Assembly (NCBI GenBank): GCA_018399475.1
Contig: JAGYOS010000033.1
Location: 1-5,181 of the forward strand
DNA: 5,181 nt
Direction of reading: 5' to 3'
Source of the DNA: a bacterium
Lineage (GTDB): Bacteria; Patescibacteriota; Minisyncoccia; CAIUEV01; JAHKAQ01
Under the pieces are notes generated by a model. The model did no database searches. It was not told where the DNA came from and saw only the letters and a program-made list of their open reading frames with translations. The position numbers and the translations under genes were made by a program. This document shows positions 1-4,011 of this stretch, piece after piece. Position 1 is the first letter of the stretch. Each line of letters starts with the position of its first letter.

Positions 1-37
1 CATCCTGAAAACAGGGGTTCAATTCCCCTTGGGGCTA
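1..37 (+). tRNA. 3' end of a tRNA (isotype undetermined), 5' part outside the window
   Basis: Bases 13-29 form a textbook T arm: a 5-bp stem AGGGG/CCCCT around the 7-base loop TTCAATT, which carries the conserved TTC. The next seven bases, TGGGGCT (30-36), fit the 3' acceptor strand and A37 the discriminator, so the unseen 5' end should read close to AGCCCCA. CAA follows rather than CCA, so the CCA tail is apparently not encoded and would be added by a nucleotidyltransferase. With a 4-5 base variable loop (AAAAC or AAAC just before the T stem) the anticodon falls immediately left of the window, so the isotype cannot be read. A tmRNA 3' end was considered; the acceptor strand does not pair with the usual tmRNA 5' GGGG start, so an ordinary tRNA is preferred. 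Confidence 0.72.
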
Positions 38-63
38 CAAATTAATCCTCATCTTCAATCGTA

Positions 64-103
64 AATAAAATAATTACGTAATTAATCACGTAATTATTTT
101 ATT
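64..103. terminator. AT-rich perfect hairpin, probable bidirectional terminator
   Basis: AATAAAATAATTACGT (64-79) is perfectly complementary to ACGTAATTATTTTATT (88-103), giving a 16-bp stem with an 8-base loop. It lies between the 3' end of the tRNA on the + strand and the 3' end of the membrane-protein gene on the - strand. Both transcripts would finish with a T-rich 3' arm (TTATTTTATT), so it could serve both. The stem has only two G:C pairs, which is weak for a classical Rho-independent terminator. Part of the left arm and loop (71-84) is itself a 14-bp palindrome, TAATTACGTAATTA, so a protein-binding site is an alternative. Confidence 0.5.
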
Positions 104-108
104 ATCCT

Positions 109-122
109 CAGTTTTAAAACTG
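109..122. repeat. 14-bp perfect palindrome in the 3' spacer
   Basis: CAGTTTTAAAACTG reads the same on both strands. It lies five bases beyond the 16-bp hairpin and 57 bases beyond the stop codon of the - strand gene. A second small inverted repeat, AATAAAA (154-160) with TTTTATT (164-170), lies closer to that stop codon. They may add to transcript ending or 3'-end stability, or may simply reflect the extreme AT content. No function can be assigned. Confidence 0.35.
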
Positions 123-178
123 GCTTTATTCTCTAAATAAAACTCTTTAACTGAATAAAACAATTTTATTGAAGATCT

Positions 179-1135
179 TTACGGTTCGTAGAAAGGCGGA
201 GCACCGTATTTAGACACATAACAATCTTTTTCCTGAGGAGAAATAGAATCCCACCAATACTCAATGTCTCCATTGGGGTGAATCCAAGAATCGCAATTAA
301 AACTATTCTCTTTTGTGGAAGATTTGGGAACAGTTACGGGCGAAGTGGTTTCAGGAACCTGGCAAGCTGACATATTAACCAAGCCAACATCCAAGGTAGC
401 TAACATTTTTTCAATTTCAAGAAATTGATTATTGAAACCTGTTCCAAAAATCATTAATTCCATTCCTCTTCCTCCTTCCAACCAATGGATAACTATAGCA
501 TCCGGCTTCACATAATCTGTTTCAATTACCGAGACTCCGTCCCAATTGATTTCCTCGCTCCAAACATTAATTCCCGCAGTATCCGCAGAAATTTTACCGG
601 GTTCATTCCTCCTATCGGCTAATTCCCTAAGAGTTTCACCGGGCAGAAGGCCAATAGATTCAATTTTTAGCGTAACTCCCGAGCCTTGAAAAAAGACCTG
701 CAGGGCATTATGACTTTGGTCATCAATAGACCAATTTTGCGGATAATTTAAGCTGTAATGGTATTTACAATTCCAATAATAAATAGACCGCTCAAGGTAG
801 CTTGGATCAGCAGGATAACGGCTTGATTTTATTTTATTTTGGTTTGAGCTAAAACTTGATGTTTCAGAAGTATCCGCAGTTAATGAATCCAGTTCCGAAG
901 AAAGATTAGCAGAAGAATAATTTTGAATTTCAGCCAAATTTTTCTGAAATTCATTCTCTAATTTAGTTTGATAAGATTTTAACCAAAAAATTCCGCCAAT
1001 TACTAAAACTACAAAGCAGAGCAGAAAAAACCCCGCCACTATTCCAAAAACTATGAACAATGTCTTTTTCGATTGCTTGTTCTCTCCTCCCGACTCATTT
1101 TTACCGACCGGAGGATTGTTTAATTGTTTTTCCAT
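179..1135 (-). CDS. One-pass membrane protein with extracytoplasmic domain and Trp/Cys-rich C-terminal module, unknown function
   Basis: I do not recognise a named family for this 318-residue protein. Residues 1-24 are polar and Lys-rich, residues about 25-52 form one strong membrane helix, and the remainder should lie outside the cell (positive-inside rule). Residues about 55-108 are a Ser/Asn/Glu-rich, probably flexible linker. Residues about 115-250 look like a globular alpha/beta domain. It opens with Tyr-His-Tyr-Ser-Leu-Asn-Tyr-Pro-Gln-Asn-Trp, a start seen in PsbP/Mog1-like lipoprotein domains; this fold assignment is inference. After a Thr/Pro/Ser-rich spacer (261-276), residues 277-318 form a compact module containing Trp284, Trp294-Trp295, Cys305-Tyr306 and a terminal Tyr-Gly-Ala-Pro-Pro. 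Outside cysteines are 123, 258, 281 and 305, enough for two disulfides. The ATG at 1135 lies about 23 bases after the predicted transcription start and just before the basic N-terminus and membrane helix. No Shine-Dalgarno motif precedes it. The divergent neighbour has the same topology but no obvious sequence similarity. Confidence 0.88.
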   Translation of the reverse strand: MEKQLNNPPVGKNESGGENKQSKKTLFIVFGIVAGFFLLCFVVLVIGGIFWLKSYQTKLENEFQKNLAEIQNYSSANLSSELDSLTADTSETSSFSSNQNKIKSSRYPADPSYLERSIYYWNCKYHYSLNYPQNWSIDDQSHNALQVFFQGSGVTLKIESIGLLPGETLRELADRRNEPGKISADTAGINVWSEEINWDGVSVIETDYVKPDAIVIHWLEGGRGMELMIFGTGFNNQFLEIEKMLATLDVGLVNMSACQVPETTSPVTVPKSSTKENSFNCDSWIHPNGDIEYWWDSISPQEKDCYVSKYGAPPFYEP

Positions 1136-1164
1136 TTTTGTTTTTTAAAATTTAGCTTAGTCTA

Positions 1165-1193
1165 ATTCTAGAATAAAAACATTTTTTAGCCAA
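1165..1193 (-). promoter_or_regulatory. Sigma70-type promoter for the - strand membrane-protein gene
   Basis: On the - strand, TTGGCT (1193-1188, four of six matches to TTGACA) is followed after exactly 17 bases by TAGAAT (1170-1165, five of six matches to TATAAT). Transcription would start near 1158, giving a leader of about 23 bases to the ATG at 1135. The spacing and the match to the start codon make this the best promoter in the window. An imperfect inverted repeat (1211-1231) lies just upstream of the -35 box. Confidence 0.55.
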
Positions 1194-1210
1194 GAGTTTT
1201 GTAAAAAACA

Positions 1211-1231
1211 CCCAAGTAAAAAATTATTGGG
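1211..1231. repeat. Imperfect inverted repeat in the divergent intergenic region
   Basis: CCCAA (1211-1215) and TAA (1217-1219) pair with TTA (1224-1226) and TTGGG (1227-1231) around an AAAA loop, with G1216 bulged out. The site starts 18 bases upstream of the -35 box of the - strand gene and lies within the region shared with the divergent + strand gene. It could be an operator, but one weak repeat in AT-rich DNA is thin evidence. Confidence 0.25.
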
Positions 1232-1261
1232 AACCGTTAAGACTTTTATGGAAAACAAGTG

Positions 1262-1337
1262 ATTTTAAGATGGAACAATAATCGCAAAAAATTCAGATTA
1301 TTTTAGCCGGGAAATTTTAAGACAAGACATTTTAAGA
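1262..1337 (+). repeat. Three copies of the 9-mer ATTTTAAGA upstream of the + strand gene
   Basis: ATTTTAAGA occurs at 1262-1270, 1314-1322 and 1329-1337, all on the + strand. The last two are 15 bases apart and the first is 52 bases before the second. The third copy spans the place where a -35 box would sit relative to the extended -10 at 1350-1358. Repeated sites here could bind an activator; chance in AT-rich DNA is the main alternative. Confidence 0.3.
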
Positions 1338-1349
1338 ATAAAGAAGTTG

Positions 1350-1358
1350 TGCTATTAT
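1350..1358 (+). promoter_or_regulatory. Extended -10 promoter for the + strand membrane-protein gene
   Basis: TGCTATTAT matches the extended -10 pattern TGnTATAAT with one mismatch. There is no good -35 box 16-18 bases upstream (TTTTAA lies there), which is common for extended -10 promoters. Transcription would begin near 1365, leaving a leader of about 26 bases before the ATG at 1391. Confidence 0.45.
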
Positions 1359-1390
1359 TTTTAAAGAATAATTAATTTTTATCCTTAAAA

Positions 1391-2260
1391 ATGAAAAAAC
1401 AAAAGAAAAATAAAACGGGGCTAATTATAATAATTATTTCCTTGGTTTTGATGGCGCTTATACTAGCTGTAGCAATAGGGTTTTTCAGATATGCTAAAAA
1501 ATATCTTGACGAGAAATACTCTCAAAGCCAAATTGGAGAATTGATAAACAGCAGTAGTCAAGATGCGACTCAGTTAGAACCCGGAGAAACAGTGACAGCT
1601 TTTCTAAAAAATATTTTAGGTACTATTCCGGAAGCTAATCTTGATTTGCAAAACGCGAAAAAATTTATCACACCAAAATTAAAAAATGAGATTGATGAAC
1701 CGGGATTTGTTCCTCAAACTTTGTGTATCCAAGATGGTCCGACAGCAGTAAAAATAAGCGCTGAGAATATAAGCGGAGAGAAAGCTTCAGTAAAAATAAG
1801 CGCCCTCTATGGGAAAGAATGGAGTCAGCTATGGGAATTCAGTTTAATTCTAGATGAAGGCAGTTGGAAAATTTCCGGTATAAAATGTTTAGTGAATAAC
1901 CCTGATTACACTGAAAACTCAGTAGAGTCAACTAACTATGGAGAAGAAAGCATAAAAGATATTCCACCTTGTTTCAATTCCACGGTTAAAAGTTCTGTCA
2001 ATGAAGAGGGCCAACAAAGCATTGCTTACACCACACCAGTCGGTTATTCCGGCCAAGAAGTGTTAAAATTCTATGATCTTAATTTGCCCAATTACGGCTG
2101 GGAGCAAATAGCTTCTGACGGCAGCCGAAGCAGAAACTATCAACATAATGACGGCCGCCAAGCAGAAATTTGGATTTTCTATGATAACGCCAACGAGGGC
2201 ACTGATTACATAATAGAATGTCCTCCTTTTACCGGACACCCCGGGATTGGTAATCAGTAA
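1391..2260 (+). CDS. One-pass membrane protein with NTF2-like and C-terminal extracytoplasmic domains, unknown function
   Basis: This 289-residue protein has a strongly basic N-terminus (residues 1-9, six Lys), one membrane helix (about 10-32) and an outside region. Residues about 66-168 look like an NTF2-like/DUF3828-type fold. They show a helix with Phe-Leu-Lys-Asn, a Phe-Ile-Thr-Pro-Lys-Leu segment, then beta strands ending in Trp-Lys-Ile-Ser-Gly-Ile-Lys. The family call is inference from pattern. Residues about 190-280 form a second domain containing Val-Leu-Lys-Phe-Tyr-Asp-Leu-Asn-Leu-Pro-Asn-Tyr-Gly-Trp (224-237), a motif common in small secreted domains where a helix precedes a Gly-Trp strand. 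Four outside cysteines (112, 166, 194, 277) fall two per domain, suggesting one disulfide in each: 112-166 and 194-277. The ATG at 1391 lies directly before the Lys-rich start; no Shine-Dalgarno motif is visible. The gene is divergent from the - strand membrane-protein gene and convergent with the beta-helix gene. A role in envelope sensing or binding is possible but unsupported. Confidence 0.88.
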   Translation: MKKQKKNKTGLIIIIISLVLMALILAVAIGFFRYAKKYLDEKYSQSQIGELINSSSQDATQLEPGETVTAFLKNILGTIPEANLDLQNAKKFITPKLKNEIDEPGFVPQTLCIQDGPTAVKISAENISGEKASVKISALYGKEWSQLWEFSLILDEGSWKISGIKCLVNNPDYTENSVESTNYGEESIKDIPPCFNSTVKSSVNEEGQQSIAYTTPVGYSGQEVLKFYDLNLPNYGWEQIASDGSRSRNYQHNDGRQAEIWIFYDNANEGTDYIIECPPFTGHPGIGNQ

Positions 2261-2280
2261 TTTCAACAATTATTTGCCAA

Positions 2281-2306
2281 CTGTAAGAGAAATCTGTAAG
2301 GAAAAT
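2281..2306 (+). repeat. Two tandem 13-bp units in the convergent spacer
   Basis: CTGTAAGAGAAAT (2281-2293) is followed directly by CTGTAAGGAAAAT (2294-2306), matching at 11 of 13 positions. The pair lies 20 bases past the stop codon of the + strand gene, at the start of a purine-rich tract running to about 2400. It may be a slippage product. No function is evident. Confidence 0.45.
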
Positions 2307-2401
2307 CCAATAGTGCATAATGATCGGTCATAAAAACGACAGAAAAGAGAATAGAGAATAAGGACAAGATTAAAAATTCTAAGAGGAATAAAAAGATAAA
2401 T

Positions 2402-2430
2402 AAGTTAAATCCGTTTAGCGTCTTTAACTT
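2402..2430 (-). terminator. Weak hairpin terminator of the beta-helix gene
   Basis: Read on the - strand, AAGTTAAA (2430-2423) pairs perfectly with TTTAACTT (2409-2402) around a 13-base loop, followed by a T-rich stretch (ATTTATCTTTTT, about 2401-2390). The left arm begins within the TAA stop codon at 2432-2430. The stem has only one G:C pair, so it is weaker than the typA terminator. It nevertheless has the right position, orientation and T-tract. Confidence 0.4.
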
Positions 2431-3851
2431 TAAAAAAGTGCCAATATCCATCCCCAAATACTAAAAGAATTAGCTACATTGTTAAGAGCATTCTTTCTAT
2501 CTTCCAAAATTTTTCTTTCTTCGGCTAATTTTTCTCGGATCCCTGTATATTCATCTGTTTCTAAAAATACTTCTTCGGCGATTGTTTCAATGCGATTTAT
2601 TTGTTCTTCTTTCCGGCTTAAATTTGAATAAAGATTATCAATTTTAGAAAAGTCCGGACCGAACAAAAATCTTTTCAGTTTATTTTCTTTTCCAAGCTTT
2701 TCAAAACTCTCTCCTACTTCTATATTAATTCTCTTTTGCTCAGTTAAGCCAAGATTAACCTCCTTTAATTTTTGTTCTTTTAGAACCCTTTCAGCTACTT
2801 CTTCGGCTTGAATCCTCTCTTGCTCCGCTTGAGTTAATTCTGGCTCAACATCTTCTTCCATTCCCTCTTCTTCTTCATAACCGCTTTCTTCAACCAAATT
2901 ATCCGCCTCTTCTTCATCATCAACCGCTTCAATCATTTTACAATAGTCATTAATGGATTTAATTTTATTGGCATTAATATTATTATCTTCCAATTCAATT
3001 GAGTCTCTCCAATAAGAATTACTAGGGGAACCTCCTTGGGGCTTATTGCAATCCATGCCGTATTTTTTATTCTTTTCAAACTTATTGCCAAATATCTCGA
3101 TGGATCCTTTTTTTTCATGCTCGGGATAAAATTGAGTGGCAATACCGCTGGCGCCATTATGCGTTACTTTATTGCCTATGATTTTTAAATCCGTACTGCC
3201 GACTAGAAGTTCTATCCCGCTTTCCCCATTGTTTACAATAATGTTATTTTTTACTGATCCCGTTAATTTGGACCTTAAATCAATCCCCTCCTCATCATTA
3301 TCATTAACTTCATTGTTGGAAATTTCAATTTCTTTTCCTCTTTGGATATAGAAACCCTTGCCGTTTCCATTTTTTATTTTTGAATCGGTTACTTCCAGCT
3401 TCCCTTTGCCGGCTAAAGCCTCAATGCCAATTTTTTCAAAATCACGCAGGGTACAATTTTTAATTTCCGCATCGGCATCTTTTTTAATTTTTACTAAAGA
3501 GTAAGAGCCTCTCACGGTGATGTCTCGGATAAGCGTTTTATCTCCCATTATAACTTCTCCGGAAATTATTACTCCGTTCTCGCTTTCTCCATAAATTTCA
3601 GTATAATTTTTCAGTTCCAAGTTTTCTTTATACTTGCCATCTTTGATAAAAACCGAATTGGATTTCTTTTTAATTTCTTTTAAAGCTTCGCCAACAGTTT
3701 TAAAAGGTTCTGATTTACTTCCATCCCCGCTTTTTGAAACTGAGCCATCTACATAGAAATCGTAGCTCTTGGCTTCAAGCGAGAAAAGGGGCAGAGAGAG
3801 AAGAAATAATGTCACTAAAAAAACAATTCGGATCTTTCCAAAAATCAACAT
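2430..3851 (-). CDS. Exported right-handed beta-helix protein with acidic linker, coiled-coil region and hydrophobic C-terminus
   Basis: The 473-residue product starts with a signal peptide (Lys6/Arg8, hydrophobic core 9-24, likely cleavage after Leu-Glu-Ala near 27). It could alternatively stay as a membrane anchor. Residues 31-100 match the entry to DUF1565/pectate-lyase-like helices: Phe-Tyr-Val-Asp-Gly, Gly-Asp-Gly-Ser, Pro-Phe-Lys-Thr-Val-Gly-Glu-Ala, then Asp-Gly-Lys-Tyr. Parallel beta-helix rungs follow: Gly-Ile/Phe/Met pairs recur at 142, 166, 189, 212, 236 and 265, spaced 24, 23, 23, 24 and 29, with many Asn. Residues about 308-340 are a very acidic linker. Residues about 335-462 are rich in Glu/Lys/Arg/Leu and probably helical or coiled coil. 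The last 11 residues (463-473) are hydrophobic with two Trp, too short for a normal membrane helix. No catalytic set of a known polysaccharide lyase was recognised. Binding of surface polysaccharide or a structural surface role is inference. The ATG at 3851 precedes the signal peptide directly and lacks a Shine-Dalgarno motif. The gene lies downstream of the typA terminator, so is probably transcribed separately. Confidence 0.9.
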   Translation of the reverse strand: MLIFGKIRIVFLVTLFLLSLPLFSLEAKSYDFYVDGSVSKSGDGSKSEPFKTVGEALKEIKKKSNSVFIKDGKYKENLELKNYTEIYGESENGVIISGEVIMGDKTLIRDITVRGSYSLVKIKKDADAEIKNCTLRDFEKIGIEALAGKGKLEVTDSKIKNGNGKGFYIQRGKEIEISNNEVNDNDEEGIDLRSKLTGSVKNNIIVNNGESGIELLVGSTDLKIIGNKVTHNGASGIATQFYPEHEKKGSIEIFGNKFEKNKKYGMDCNKPQGGSPSNSYWRDSIELEDNNINANKIKSINDYCKMIEAVDDEEEADNLVEESGYEEEEGMEEDVEPELTQAEQERIQAEEVAERVLKEQKLKEVNLGLTEQKRINIEVGESFEKLGKENKLKRFLFGPDFSKIDNLYSNLSRKEEQINRIETIAEEVFLETDEYTGIREKLAEERKILEDRKNALNNVANSFSIWGWILALF

Positions 3852-3895
3852 AAAAGAAAAATTCTTAACTTATTTAGCTTTCAAAAACAATATAA

Positions 3896-3904
3896 TTTAT
3901 AACA
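3896..3904 (-). promoter_or_regulatory. Extended -10 promoter candidate for the beta-helix gene
   Basis: On the - strand TGTTATAAA (3904-3896) fits the extended -10 pattern TGnTATAAT with one mismatch. It lies between the typA terminator and the beta-helix gene. The predicted start near 3888 leaves a leader of about 37 bases to the ATG at 3851. No convincing -35 box exists, and the region is so AT-rich that -10-like words also occur by chance. Confidence 0.35.
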
Positions 3905-3949
3905 ATTAAAAACTAAAACAAAAATAGCCTATTTGCAAATAGGCTATTT
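3905..3949 (-). terminator. Rho-independent terminator of typA
   Basis: Bases 3922-3949 are a perfect 28-bp palindrome, AAATAGCCTATTTG followed by its exact reverse complement. As RNA it folds into a 12-bp stem with a TGCA loop and four G:C pairs. On the - strand it is followed by a T-rich tract (TTTGTTTTAGTTTTT). It lies 63 bases past the typA stop codon, in the correct orientation. It separates typA from the beta-helix gene. The reverse direction lacks a clean T-tract (TTTCCTAT), so it should act mainly on the - strand. Confidence 0.85.
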
Positions 3950-4011
3950 CCTATATCCTTAACGATTATTATTTTTGAAGCTTATTTTTTAGAATATTTC
4001 TAGCAACCAAA

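Noticed and set aside
1..40. tmRNA 3' end
   Set aside because: The T arm would fit, but the acceptor strand TGGGGCT does not match the expected pairing with a GGGG tmRNA start, and the bases before the T stem lack the usual tmRNA GGACG.
64..170. CRISPR array or insertion-sequence end
   Set aside because: The repeats are inverted, differ from each other and have no spacer regularity; no transposase or cas gene is present in the window.
2063..2269. 68-codon frame on the - strand over the end of the + strand membrane-protein gene
   Set aside because: It lies antisense to a well-supported coding region, has no promoter, and its product shows no recognisable pattern.
2310..2400. Purine-rich tract as a special DNA structure
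   Set aside because: It is interrupted by many T and C bases and has no mirror symmetry; composition alone does not support triplex or similar claims.
2933..3351. Two frames (2933-3157 on -, 3136-3351 on +) inside the beta-helix gene
   Set aside because: Both are shadows: the beta-helix frame has regular rung periodicity across the same bases.
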